NCBI GenBank assembly: GCA_029747015.1
Contig: JAKOGI010000449.1
Location: 494,001 to 558,000, forward strand
Reading direction: 5' to 3'
Source: Carnegiea gigantea
Taxonomy: Eukaryota; Streptophyta; Magnoliopsida; Caryophyllales; Cactaceae
Length of the DNA stretch: 64,000 nucleotides
Shown here: positions 1 through 11,808 of the stretch, piece by piece
Position numbering within the stretch: the stretch's first letter is position 1
How the letters are laid out: each line of letters opens with the position of its first letter
Notes under the pieces: model-generated
Seen by the model: the letters and a program-made list of their open reading frames with translations, nothing else
The model's database searches: none
Told to the model about the DNA's origin: nothing
Position numbers and translations under genes: made by a program

Positions 1-2394
1 ATTGTCTTTGAAAAAGTTCCATATGGGCTACTCAAAGAATAAGCTTCTCTCTCTTTCATTGAAGCAAACTCCGACAATGTATCCTTTGGGTAATATTTTT
101 AAAAAGGTTCATATATTGTTTGATTATTCATGGTCGATATCTAACTGAAAGTTTTACGTGTGGATTATCTATTGGGTATGGGGTCTCTGAAGGAGAGTTT
201 TATATATGTCTTCTATTACTTAAATTTTTGGGATTGGTTATTTTGCGCATGATGTCAATAGCTATATGGTTGCTCTGACTGTGCTAGCCCACTACAATTA
301 CAATATTGCATATGCTACTTTATCAAATAGTTTGTCTTCATTCTTCGTATACAGAACTTCAAAGTTTCTTTTCTATCATCATGTTGTCGAATCTCTAGAT
401 CTATTTCATGGGCACCCATAGGCCACACCTAATTGCTACTTTGACCATGTGCCAACTGACACTTGATGGAGGGGTTGCTCTTCAATTTGTGATGATAACA
501 TGCATTAGGTGTTCTAATTTGTATTTTCATAGTTTTCTTGGTTCCTACTAGATGGACCTGGAAAAAATTGCTCGACTTAAACCCGTCCCAACATTTATGC
601 GTTGAGCACGATTTTCTTAAACTGAATCTGAAACAAATCGAACTCGAAAAGCCTGCAAATTAGGCCAATCCAAACCTGCCTGCTTGACCCAATATTATAT
701 CCTTATTTTCTGATTTTTTTTAATTTATTCCTTTAATGAATAATGGTTATTCATTTTTTCGGCTAGAAAAAGAGAAGAATTCATTAGACATTAAGCCATA
801 CAACATCTACAAGGCATATCAGATACAAACAAATACAAACCCTAACGTGAAAAGACAATATATTTCCTAAAAAGACCACTTTTATACATGTTGATCGCTA
901 AGCTTCCTAGCACCACTGACTCAGGACACAGTCTAGAGGAGAAATCTACATATTTGCTATAACATCTTTCTTGAGATAGATTAGTTGATCTGGTATAGCC
1001 TTCATAGGATAGATATTTCTAACATAAGAGGCTGCAATTGAAGTGTAGAACTCCATTGAAGAGCCACTTTGCAATTAAGCAGCAATTCGTCTCATGTGGA
1101 ACAAGCAAACAAACTACACAAAAGCGAATTAAATCAACTGCAGACATTAACTCTCACAATTGGAGAGAGAAGTAACTCTCACAATAGGAGAGACACAATT
1201 ACTACTAAATAGATAAAGTATTAGTATTTAATAAAAGTAAAGAAGAAGATAGCAATTGAGATGGCTGGAATGGTCAAAGAACTAACCATCCATGCCTTGG
1301 AAACTATAGATCAGAAGAAGATGAGATGAATAGAATAACTGGGAAGATGAGGCGACGAAGATTTGGATAGTTACTAGTATTTAATAATGGATATTCATTG
1401 TTTAGAGAGAAGTTATACAACTATCACATTGGTTCATAAATTAAATGATAGTATCCTTTCTTTCCCAACTTCATTATCATAAAATAGCATCATAAACAGC
1501 TTATAAATTCGAGCAAGTTAAAAACTTGGTTTGAAACGACATGAAATATCTATCTTGTTTAAAGCAAATCAATTTAGAATAAGAGAAATATTTAAACGTG
1601 CAAGTCGTACCTTTAATTTTGGGTTATTGGATTATACTAATTTGAACTCTGTGGGGTTAGATGCCAATAATCTGACTTAGAGAAATAGCTCCCAACATTT
1701 CAACCTTTTGAGTATTTATTTTCAGTATTACATAGGATGATTTTAGATTGTATTTACCAAGCAATTTAAACTTACAATGAATGCATGCAACTTAAATCTC
1801 ATGTGAATATTATCTAGAATTACCTAAAAAATACAATCTAAAAAATATCCCTATAATATTAAAAATAAATATCTCAAAAGATCTTAATATTGGTGTCTAA
1901 GCCTTCCAAAGTTCGGAGTATTAAAATCCAATAACTCTTATATTTTTAATGAATTGAATATGTCCCTAGATGCTGCGTTAACGAGGGATGCTTGTGCGCC
2001 GGGCTGCCCTTTTTTTATGTTATCATTAAAAGGCAATTGTATTATATAGTACTTCCATAATTCCCTTTTATTTCATTCCATCTAATTGGTCTTGAATGAT
2101 GCTACTTGTAGGAAATGGACAGTCATGTTTGTGTTACGGTCAACCCAATAATAAAGCGTACCTGATTAGATAATGGTAGGTTAGTTAACAAAAATATCGA
2201 ACTATTGAATAGGTTATTAGCCAGTGGAACAGCTCCAACCCATTAACATGCTCTAGACATGACGTCCCATAAGAAATCCAAGACCTTATTTTAATGCATC
2301 AGTCGAGCCATCCAACCTAAATGGGGCTTGACTCCTTGCCCACCCACAGATGATGTTCATTCAATATAATGAAAGTTTGAATATTCTTAATATT
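1..2394. other. AT-rich intergenic DNA, no gene seen
   Basis: No open reading frame of useful length or recognisable protein domain is visible on either strand. A short imperfect 25 bp tandem pair starts at 1149 and 1174 (ACTCTCACAAT core). Around 550-700 there is a stretch beginning with GACCTGG followed by GA/CCC-rich words, weakly reminiscent of hAT subterminal sequence, but no partner end or target duplication was found. The SINE-like scrap at 1969-2017 is listed separately. Confidence 0.6.
1969..2017 (-). repeat. SINE-like fragment (about 50 bp)
   Basis: Read on the minus strand, this short block has an A-rich start, then AAGGGCAGCCCGG and a GCACAAGC stretch. From memory this resembles the head of a widespread tRNA-derived plant SINE family. 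The part that would carry the box B promoter is absent, so it would be a truncated scrap. A match to plant SINE consensus sequences would settle it; chance similarity over so short a block is possible. Confidence 0.35.
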
Positions 2395-2920
2395 TTAAGA
2401 AGTTACAATTATTATAAAAGTTCAAGCGTTAGCATTCAGCCTAGGAGGCTATGCCATACGTAATTAGGAAGGTGAATTTATTCAGGCATCAGCATTCAGT
2501 CTGGGAACAAGTTCAATATTGGTTACAGAAGTAACGGCAATGAGGAACGGGATGAAAGCTGCAATCCAAGCAGTACACACAAACATTCACATCAAAGGGG
2601 ATAACAAAATCTTTATCCAAGCAGTGCAAGGACACATACAAGTGCCATGGGAGTTCTAAGTTCTGATACATGACATCTACACCTACTTTCAATCATATAA
2701 TCATGTAATTGTTAAACATATTTTCAGGAAAGGCAATCACGCAGCTGACTAGCTGGTAAACTTAGGACTCACTTTGCATTCCACAGTAGTGTGGAATCAA
2801 GTCTCACATAGAGACTTTCATTGTATCCTCTTTGAGTATAACCTAGGGAGACCCCTTGCGAGAAGGGCTGCCTAGATTGTATTACTTACATTTCTTACCC
2901 AAAAAAAAAAAAAAAAAACA
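2395..2920 (+). mobile_element. 5'-truncated LINE 3' end with RNase H domain and poly(A)
   Basis: Translating the plus strand gives a plant LINE-type RNase H. The visible pieces are an EGEFIQA segment, TEVTAMRNGMKAAIQA, a KGDNK strand at the place of the usual E-S-D motif, a PWEF segment, and HIFRKGNHAAD near the C-terminus, matching the R-x-x-N-x-x-A-D signature of this family. In-frame stops (for example just after EF, and after AAD) show it is dead. The copy ends in an 18-base A run near 2901-2918, as expected for target-primed retrotransposition. The reverse transcriptase part is missing, so it is a 5'-truncated insertion. Target-site duplication not identified. Confidence 0.72.
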
Positions 2921-3757
2921 TTCGTGCACCATATCATCGGCCTACTTATCATTTATACACCAAGGCCAATTTGAAGGTGCTTTGACTTCATGGAATGCAA
3001 CAATTTCATAATGGTGTACAATTGCATGTGTTTAAAATGCAAGAGTTTTTAAAGTACACAATTGCATATGCCTAATATGCACTTGAATCACTGAGTGAGA
3101 ACCCGTTGAAGCTTAATTCTGGTATAAATGGTAAATATGCCAATAGTACATTGCAAGGACATCTAAGTTTAGATGTACATCTAATACCCCGAAAGTATAG
3201 TGTTTATCATCTAAAAATCCTTTATCATTTTGTGAGTTTTACAAGGGCCTCCGTCAGAGAGAGTTTAGATCACCTTTTTTTTTTTTAATCACACCTTAGG
3301 TTGTAAGAGTTCGTTATTGAGAAATTGTTTCTCTGTTTCTTTTAATCTTGTTGTGCACTTAACTCCTTAGGATCTTTTTCTGTACTCTCTCACCATACTA
3401 GTGTATTCTTAATTTGCACTTGTTGAACGAGTGGTTTTCCCATTTTGGTCTTTCCATTTAAACTCTGCTTCTGATGATTTATGGCTATTCTTGCATTATT
3501 TATTGAATATATAAGTCCTCATTGCTTCCATGCATCATTCACGCTCCTAATAATTGCCATTAGAATACTAGTTTCGGGATGTCTACGGTTGTAAAGTTCA
3601 ATATTCAGAAATTGCATCTAGAGAATTCAGATAATGACCATTCTCACACGAAACAGATCGAAGAAGGCTCTACCAAGAAAAGTTAAGGGGGTCAAATCTA
3701 TGGTAAATAAGGATGGGAGAAGCTCAATAAGGAGGCACATTTAGCTATCCAACTAAG
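2921..3757. other. Intergenic DNA, no gene seen
   Basis: No recognisable coding sequence, RNA gene or repeat boundary was found. A short open frame near 3106-3288 has no recognisable domain and is treated as chance. The last five bases, CTAAG at 3753-3757, are the left target-site duplication of the Copia element that follows. Confidence 0.6.
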
Positions 3758-4489
3758 TGTTGGAAAAATTAAGAAGACAATCGGTCTGACATCACTTTAA
3801 AACTTCTAGACAGATAGTGTACTCTTTTCTTAAAGACTCTAATCGCTCTCAATTGTACAACAGGACTTAAGGATTAAATCTTTCGGATACACAGAAGTCT
3901 CCCTTTCTGCGTGTTGCACACATGAAGACAGGCCTCAGGAGCCTTAGGAGGTAGCAGAGATTCAGACGGAAGGTTGCTACGAACAATTTTTAGATATACC
4001 AAATCACACCACTCATCATCTATTTATAGAGAATATGGTGTCTTTTCAAGAGACATGCACCTTTTCATGAGGCGAGATCTTATCCATTGATTTTAATCTC
4101 AATGGTCATAATTGAAGAAACACTTATCAAATTAGTTAGTTAATTAACTAATTATGCTTCTTCAATTATCAATTAATTATTATTAAATGTCATTTTGCCA
4201 AGAGTCATAAGTTAGCTTCATGTCTTTTGAGAAATTCATCCATGGCTTATAAAAAATAGTTTAATATTGCTAAACTCCTTAGCTTGTTTACGGTAAATAA
4301 TAAGTGTTTATTATTATTTAATCCCATGGCCAAAGGCTATTTATCATCAGCACACCGTTCATTGTGTTGTATAGCAAACTATAATATACAAATATTATAA
4401 TTACAAGCCCATTAGGCATGTTGATGAATAGCCCAACACATACCATGTCTCTTTTACAATTTTCATTTTTTATTGAAATCAATCCAACA
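3758..4489 (-). repeat. 3' LTR of the Copia element
   Basis: This 732 bp block matches 10691-11410 throughout, beginning TGTTGGAAAAATTAAG and ending AATCCAACA. On the minus strand it contains CTATAAATAG at 4029-4020, a TATA-box candidate. It differs from the right-hand LTR by many substitutions, so the insertion is old. Confidence 0.92.
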
Positions 4490-4505
4490 TTCCCCCACTA
4501 TTTCC
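4490..4505 (-). other. Polypurine tract of the Copia element
   Basis: On the minus strand this reads GGAAATAGTGGGGGAA and directly abuts the 3' LTR. This is the normal position and composition for the plus-strand primer of an LTR retrotransposon. Confidence 0.8.
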
Positions 4506-5177
4506 ATAATAAATGGTGTAACGAATTTCCGGATGTCTTTATGCATAAATGGAGGTGTCTTGGGATTGAACCTCCGCCTAAGTGACTTGTCCGTCAAATA
4601 TTCAGGTTTATGTGGTAGACTATGCTTTGAACCAGCAAAACCTCTCTAAATACTTGCATCTAAGTCACACACAAGACTTTCGTCCGAGAATCACCTGGTA
4701 ATCGTAACACTTTTAAATAGCTATATGTCCTGTATCCATTGACGAGCATATTGGCGCCAAGTCCGTTATACTTCGCTAAGCCAGCCTTGCTTAAATGCTC
4801 ATATAGGTGAACCTTTATAATATCCCATAAATATTATAACATGAGAACTTCTGAATTAGAGAAATAAGATTTCATTTTTATTAACTTGATAAATACTTAC
4901 TGTTACACCCAAGCATACCCTGGGACTTATAAGAAATTTATCAAAGTTAAGCGCTTATTTCTAAACATTCTAAAAGTCCTCCATGTAAGATTAATTAAGA
5001 GCGTCAGCTGACCTCCAAAACTATATATGGGAATCTAAGCACTTCGTTAATGAATTGGATGTAAATGAGTGCTTCAAACCATTCTTATGATGTACTTTGA
5101 CTCATTGAACTTAAGACTCAATGTTTCCATCAAGCGTTAAGTTGACTTTCCACCATAGAAGGCTTTGGATATGGACT
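4506..5177 (-). other. Copia 3' untranslated and degraded pol end
   Basis: This stretch lies between the polypurine tract and the last recognisable RNase H residues. No open frame or domain is visible. It is most simply the element's 3' untranslated region with decayed pol end. Confidence 0.55.
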
Positions 5178-8100
5178 TTAACCCCATCCCTTTGGTTGTT
5201 TGATCACTAAATCCCTTGCAAGGCCTTTCGTTAATGGATCAGCCAGGTTTTGTGCTGAACGGACAAAATCCATAGTTATGACACCATCTTTGATAAGTTG
5301 CCTTACATAATTGTCATGTAAGCCAATATGCCTTGATTTACCATTATATACATTACTATGTGCTCTTGCCAAAACAGAACACTATCTCATTGTAGAGAAA
5401 GAGGTGACATTGGTTGTGGCCACAAAGGAATTTCATATAGCAAATTCTTTAACCATTCGGTTTCTTTACAGGTCGATGCCAGAGCGACAAATTCAGCTTC
5501 TATAGTCGAATCAGCTATATAGGTTTGCTTCTTTGATCCCCAAGATACAACCTCCCCACCAAGAGTGAAAATCCATCCACTTCGGGAGGAATGATCTTTG
5601 CTATTTGTTATCTAACTTGCATCTACAAAACCTTCCAAAATAGATGGATAACCATAATAGTGAAGTCCATAGTCAATAGATGCCTTGAGGTGTTTTAATA
5701 CCCTCCTTACTGCATGCGTATGACTAGAGTTACTTGTGTATCGACTTAGTTTGCCAATGACAAAAGCTATATCCGATCTTGTGCAAGACATTACACCAAG
5801 CAAGCTAGCATATTCAAGTTGAGATACTGGTTCTCTAGTATTCTTTTCAAGTTTTACACATACAACAAAAGGAGTAGAGGCCAGTTTACAATCAAGATTG
5901 TTAAATCTCCTCAATACCTTTTCAATATAATACGATTGAGACAATATCAATCCATTGTCAACCCTTGTTATCTTAATCCCTAAGATAACATCAACTACTC
6001 CCAAATCTTTTATATCGAAGTTTTGGGGCAAAAAGTTTTTGGTATTCTCTACTTGCTCAAGATCTGCACTAAAAATCAACATATCATCTATATATAAATA
6101 GATGATAACTCCGTTATCACCCGTAAATTTTGTGTAAAACACACTTGTTGACATCATTTATATGAAAACCATTTTTCAAGACAACCTCATCAAACTTTTG
6201 GTGTCATTGTTTAGGGGCTCGCTTAAGTTCATACAAAGACTTAACTAATTTACATACCTGGTGCTCTTGCCTTTGGGTTATCTCATACACACCTCTTCAT
6301 CTATATCACCATTTAAAAATGTCGTCTTGACATTCATTTGGTGAATTACTAGGTTATGTGTATAGGGTTAACAGTAAATGTTCTAGCAATCGGGCACATA
6401 TATCAAAATAATCTATGCCCTCCTTTTGGGCATTTCCTTTGGCTACTAACATATCCTTGAACTTGAGAATCGAACGGTCAATGTTCTTCTTTATTTTAAA
6501 CACCTATTTACATCCCAATGAGAGATCAACTAATTTCCAAGTGTCACTCCCCATGATTGAAGTCATTTCATTATCTATTGCCTCTTTCCAAAAAGAAGCA
6601 TTCGATGATGACATCACCTCCTCATATGTTAAGGGATCCAATTCCACAATAAAATAATATGGAACACAATTAGAGATTGAATCTTTAGACCCTTCAACAA
6701 GTTAGATGAGAAAATCCAGCCCATAATTTATAGTCTTTCTTGCACTTTTACCCCTTCTACGTTCAAGTACATCATTACTATCAACCTCTTGTTGATCTTA
6801 TACTTGACTACCATTATGTTCCATTTATGGAACTTGAGAGACTACATCTCTCGGTATAGGAATAGATGAAAAATGAGTTTCATCAAATAATGAACCCCTT
6901 CAAGTACATCAAATAAGGGATCCAATTCCACAATAAAACAATATGGAACACAATTAGAGATTGAATCTTTAGACCCTTCAACAATTTAGACAAGAAAATC
7001 CAGCCCATAATTTTTAGTCTTTCTTGCTCTTTTACCCCTTCTAAGTTGAAGTACATCATTACTATCAACCTCTTGTTGATCTTGTACTTGACCACCATTA
7101 TATTCCATTTCTGAAACTTGAGAGACTACATCTCTCAGTATAGGAATAGATGAAAAATGAGTTTCATCAAATAATGCATCCCTAGATTCAATGACAGTAT
7201 TAACGAAAATGGAGTCATTCGGTTCAATAATCATGAACCTATATGCTTTACTGTGTAGAGCATATCCAAAAAAAATGCATTCAATTCCCCTTTCACCTAA
7301 TTTCTTTCTCTTAGATTCGGATACTCTTACTATTGCTGTACAACCCCAAACTTTGACATGACTCAAGTTGGGCTTTCTTTTGTTCCAAAATTCATAAGGA
7401 ATGGTCACACTCCTCTTATTTGGAACCCTATTTAGGACATAACAAGCAATTAATAATGCTTCTCCCCAAAATCCATGTCCTAATCCTAGATTAGAAAGCT
7501 TAACGTTAACCATATTAGTTAAAACCCTATTCTTTCTTTTGGCTACCATTTTGTTGTAGTGTATAGGAAGCCGTCACTTCATGGACAATACCGGTGGTCT
7601 TAAAATATATAGGATCATAGTGTTCACCACCTCGATCACTCCTTAGGCACTTAATAAATTTTTCACAATGAAGTTCAACTTCATTTTTATATGTCTTAAA
7701 CATGTCAAGTACCTCATCCTTTTGAACTTAGTAAATACACATAGCGAAATCTAGAATACTCATCTATGAAAGTGATAAAATATCTTTTACCACCATAGTT
7801 AATTGTCCATTCATTTCGCATATATCACTATGTACTAAATCAAGGATATTTTTTAAAGTTCGTTGAATAGATGTAAAAGGTTGTCTAATGATTTTTGTTA
7901 GTATGAAAAGTTTGCATTTATCATCGCTTTTATTCACATAAGGAATCAAGATCACGCTTTAACATATCATTCATTCTTTTAAAATTAACATGGCCTAATC
8001 TATTATGCCATAAAGAAAATAAATTACAAATATAAGCAAAAACATTATTGATATTATTAATGCTTAACTTGAACATTCCATCACACATATCCCTTTCCAA

Positions 8101-8490
8101 CAAACACCTCTCCCTTAGAAATTACAACTTTGTCAGCCTCAAAAACTAATTTAAATCGAAAACGGTTCAACAAACTACCCGACACATGATTCTTCTGGAT
8201 ATCCGAAACATGATATACATGATTCAAAGTTAAAAGCTTTCCAAAAGTAAATTCTAGAATTACACTTCCTTGCCTACGACTTGTGCTTTCGAGGAATTTC
8301 CATTACAAAGGAAAACACCATCCTCCGCCACTTCATAGGTCTTGAAGCATGGCTTATCCTTGCAAATGTGTCTTGTAACACCACAGTTAACCCGTCAAGA
8401 ATTCTCATTTTGGATCAGAAAGACTGTAGAGATCATGGCAGCAAATTCTTCTCTCCCCTCGAACTGCTTGGGTCCAGATCTGGACTTGTT
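5178..8490 (-). pseudogene. Copia pol remnant: protease, integrase, reverse transcriptase, RNase H
   Basis: On the minus strand: a protease trace near 8370-8420, where the expected D-S-G reads N-C-G just before VTRHICKDK. Next comes the integrase C-terminal half (about 6986-7549, with GFWGEALLIACYVLNRVPNK and KVWGC), then reverse transcriptase (about 5600-6660). The polymerase motif reads YIDDM, so both aspartates survive. RNase H ends in RHIGLHDNYVRQLIKDGV and NLADPLTKGL near 5190-5340, the usual C-terminus of Copia pol. Stops and frameshifts separate these blocks. The catalytic protease aspartate appears lost. Confidence 0.9.
6632..7180 (-). repeat. 284 bp tandem duplication inside Copia pol
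   Basis: Two imperfect copies start with AGGGATCCAATTCCACAAT at 6632 and 6916. They share the whole stretch through the CAAATAATG block. They cover the integrase C-terminal tail and the linker before reverse transcriptase. The copies differ by scattered substitutions. Confidence 0.85.
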
Positions 8491-9267
8491 AAGGCCCTTC
8501 TTTTTCATCTTGGGGTTAGGACAATCACTTTCAAGTGATTTGGGCTACCACAATCCCAACAGACCTTTCTTTTTCTATTCTTCTTATCATGAATCTTGTT
8601 GTAAGTTCTCTTTTTGGGTTGGCTATATTCCACAATATTAACAGTAGAGACAATCTTATTCTCTTCTTGTTTACGAAGTTCCTTTTCTATTCGGAGAGAG
8701 TTAGGCAACTCTCAAGAAAAGGTCCTTTTTTTTTATGTTTAAGGATATGTTCAAAATCTTTCCAAGCGGTAGAGAGTTTATCAATTATACTAGATACTAT
8801 TATAGTTTCGCCCATACTCATATTATGCACTTTGAAATGCCCTAAAATGCTTTCAAGTTCATTAAATTGTTCCATTATACAACGATCTTCCCTCATTTGA
8901 TAATTATTGAATTGATTCACCAGAAATTTCTTACGAGTAGCATCCTCTCCTTCATGTATCTTGTCTCCAAAAGATTCCACAACTCCTTTGCATATGACAC
9001 AGTTTGATATGGGTCAAACAATGAGTCACACATGCTGTTAAGGATATGGCCACAACAAATGTAGTCGTCATTGTTCCATTTGTGACGGCGCCGAATTTGT
9101 TTAACATCATCATCGTGTTCTTGTGGTGGGTCGGATGTGAGGACATAAGCCACTTGCAAGGTGGTAAATAGGAAATGCATCTTCTTTTGTCATCGCCTAA
9201 AATTCTTTCCATCGAATCTCTCCAACTTTACAATGTTAGTGGTCAAATCTCTAAGAGAAGAAGTCAT
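8490..9267 (-). pseudogene. Copia gag remnant (UBN2-type) with broken zinc knuckle
   Basis: The minus-strand ATG at 9267-9265 starts a typical plant Copia gag: MTSSLRDLTTN, then KLERFDGKNF, where the following tryptophan is a stop (TGA). The capsid region continues through YAKELWNLLETRYM and FNELESILGHFKVH, with a frame change near 8930-8960. A zinc knuckle starts CWDCGSPNHLK near 8530-8560 but loses its last cysteine to a one-base deletion; the shifted frame restores DCPNPK. Only 16 bases separate the LTR end from the ATG, and I do not recognise a tRNA-Met primer site there. Confidence 0.87.
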
Positions 9268-11133
9268 ATTAGAGTCTTTAGATTGTTGAAAAAATTAAGA
9301 ATACAATCGGTCTAGGATCACTTTGAGACTTCTAGGCAGGTAGTGTACTCTTTTCTTAAAGACTCTAATTCTCCTCAATTATGCAAAAGGGCTTAGTGAT
9401 TAGAACTCTGGGATACAAAGAAGTCTCCTTTTTTGTGTGTTGCACACACGAAGACAGGTCTTAGAGCTTTAGGACGTAACAGAAATTCAGAGGGAAGATT
9501 GTTAAAAACAATTTTTAAGTGGATCAAATCACACCACTCATGCTCTATTTATATAGAATATGGTGTCTCTTCAAGAAAAATGCACCTTTTCATGAGATAA
9601 AATCTGATCCATTAATTTTAATCTCAATAGTTATAATTGAAGAGACACTTATCAATTAGTTGGTTAATTACCTAATTATGCCTCTTCAATTATCAATTAA
9701 TTATTATTAAATGCCATTTTGCCAAGAGTCACACATGCTGTTAAGGATATGGCCACAACAAATGTAGTCGTCATTGTTCCATTTGTGACGGCGCCGAATT
9801 TGTTCAACATCATCATCGTGTTCTTGTGGTGGGTTGGATGCGAGGACATAAGCCACTTGCAAGGTGGTAAATAGGAAATGCATCTTCTTTTGTCATCGTC
9901 TAAAATTCTTTCCATCGAATCTCTCCAACTTTGCAATGTTAGTGGTCAAATCTCTAAGAGAAGAAGTCATATTAGAGTCTTTAAATTGTTGGAAAAATTA
10001 AGAATACAATCAGCCTAGGATCACTTCGAGACTTCTAGGCAGGTAGTGTACTCTTTTCTTGAAGACTCTAATTCTCCTCAATTGTGCGAAAGGGCTTAGT
10101 GATTAGAACTCTGGGATATAAAGAAGTCTCCTTTTTTGTGTGTTGCACACATGAAGACAGGTCTTAGGAGCTTTAGGACGTAACAGAAATTCAGAGGGAA
10201 GATTGTTAAGAACAATTTTTAAGTGGATCAAATCACACCACTCATGCTCTATTTATATAGAATATGTTGTCTCTTCAAGGAAAATGCACCTTTTCATGAG
10301 ATGAAATCTCATGCATTAATTTTAATCTCAATAGTTATAATTGAAGAGACACTTATCAATTAGTTGGTTAATTACCCAATTATGCCTCTTCAATTATCAA
10401 TTAATTATTATTAAATGCCATTTTGCCAAGAGTCACACATGCTGTTAAGGATATGGCCACAATAAATGTAGTCATCATTGCTCCATTTGTAACGACGCCG
10501 AATTTGTTCAACATCATCATAGTGTTCTTGTGGTGGGTCGGATGAGAGGACATAAGCCACTTGCAAGGTGGTAAATAGGAAATGCATCTTCTTTTGTCAT
10601 CGCCTAAAATTCTTTCCATCGAATCTCTCCAACTTTACAATGTTAATGGTCAAATTTCTGAGAGAAGAAGTCATATTAGAGTCTTTAGATTGTTGGAAAA
10701 ATTAAGAATACAATCGGTCTAGGGTCACTTCGAGACTTCTAGGCAGGTAGTATACTCTTTTCTTGAAAACTCTAATTCTCCTCAATTGTGCAAAAGGGCT
10801 TAGTGATTAGAACTCTGGGATACAAAGAAGTCTCCTTTTTTGTGTGTAGCACACACGATGACAGGTCTTAGGAGTTTTAGGACGTAACAGAAATTCAGAG
10901 AGAAGATTGTTAAGAACAATTTTTAAGTGGATCAAATTACACCACTCATCCTCTATTTATATAGAATATGGTGTCTCTTCAAGAAAAATGCACTTTTCAT
11001 GAGATGAAATCTCATGCATTAATTTTAATCTCAATAGTTATAATTGAAGAGACACTTATCAATTAGTTGGTTAATTACCTAATTATGCCTCTTCAATTAT
11101 CAATTAATTATTATTAAATGCCATTTTGCCAAG
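9023..11133 (-). repeat. Three tandem ~703 bp units of LTR plus gag start
   Basis: The segment holding the 5' gag region and about 450 bp of the LTR is repeated head to tail. Equivalent points recur at constant spacing: gag ATG at 9267, 9970 and 10674; LTR edge TGTTG at 9284, 9987 and 10691; LTR-to-gag joint GAGTCA at 9726 and 10430. Each joint fuses the LTR word GAGTCAT to the gag word GAGTCACAC through shared GAGTCA. The copies are very similar, so the expansion is younger than the LTR divergence suggests for the element itself. Every unit keeps a TATA-like box and a gag start. Confidence 0.92.
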
Positions 11134-11410
11134 AGTCATGGTCAGCTTCATGCCTCTTAAGAAATTAATCCATGGCATATAAAAAATAGTTTAATATTGC
11201 CAGGCTTGTTTATGACAAATAATAAGTGTTTAATATTATTTAATCTCATGGCCAAAGGCTATTTATAATCAGCACACCATTTATTGTGTTGTATGGCAAA
11301 TTATAATATACAAATATTACAATTGCAAGCCCTTTATGCAAGTTGATAAATAGCCCAACACATGCCATATCTCTTTTACAATTTTCATTTTTTATGGAAA
11401 CAATCCAACA
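10691..11410 (-). repeat. 5' LTR of the Copia element (full copy)
   Basis: This 720 bp block pairs with 3758-4489. It is the only full-length copy on this side; the two blocks at 9284-9731 and 9987-10435 are partial LTR copies inside the tandem array. The right edge CCAACA is followed by CTAAG, the target duplication. Confidence 0.92.
10953..10964 (-). promoter_or_regulatory. TATA-like box in the Copia 5' LTR, repeated in each tandem unit
   Basis: CTATATAAATAG reads on the minus strand here and again at 10260-10249 and 9556-9545, spaced 704 bp apart. The left LTR has CTATAAATAG at the equivalent place. Transcription from it would run toward gag. Function is inferred from the motif and LTR position only. 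Confidence 0.5.
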
Positions 11411-11808
11411 CTAAGGCCCTGTCCTTTTCGTTGGGAAATTGCAGGTGTAGAATGGGTAAGGGTAAGAAAGGGAGGAAAGCAGTGGATAGGAATAGTTTAT
11501 TATATGTGGAAGTGGGAAGAAATGAAAAAGAGTGGGAAGAAGTTAAATGAAATAGGAAAATTGATGCAAGTTATGTATTTTATTTTTTAATGTAATCTTT
11601 TATTTGTGACACTAATTACCGATGATAAAAGTTTTTTTAGACTAAAAAACATATTTTTTAATGTTAAATCCGATACGAAATATTGTTTCGTGATCGTTGT
11701 TACCCCCCAAAAAAATTGTAATTTTCGTTATTCGTAAAACAAATTGTGGATGTATTTTTTTAATATGTTAACCAAATGCGAATAATTAAAAAAATACACA
11801 TATGTTCA

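Larger units (their letters stand above)
3758..11410 (-). mobile_element. Ty1/Copia LTR retrotransposon, nearly complete but dead
   Basis: The element begins TGTTGG at 3758 and ends CCAACA at 11410. It is flanked by an exact 5 bp duplication, CTAAG, at 3753-3757 and 11411-11415. Read on the minus strand the order is 5' LTR, gag, protease, integrase, reverse transcriptase, RNase H, polypurine tract, 3' LTR, which is the Copia order (integrase before reverse transcriptase). Two internal tandem expansions are unusual: a ~703 bp unit of LTR plus gag start present three times, and a 284 bp repeat between integrase and reverse transcriptase. Without them the element would be about 6 kb. Stops and frameshifts interrupt all coding parts. 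Confidence 0.93.

Noticed and set aside
9697..10619. Repeated open frames MERILGDDKRRC... as small proteins.
   Set aside because: They are an alternative frame of the Copia gag start, repeated because the LTR-gag unit is triplicated.
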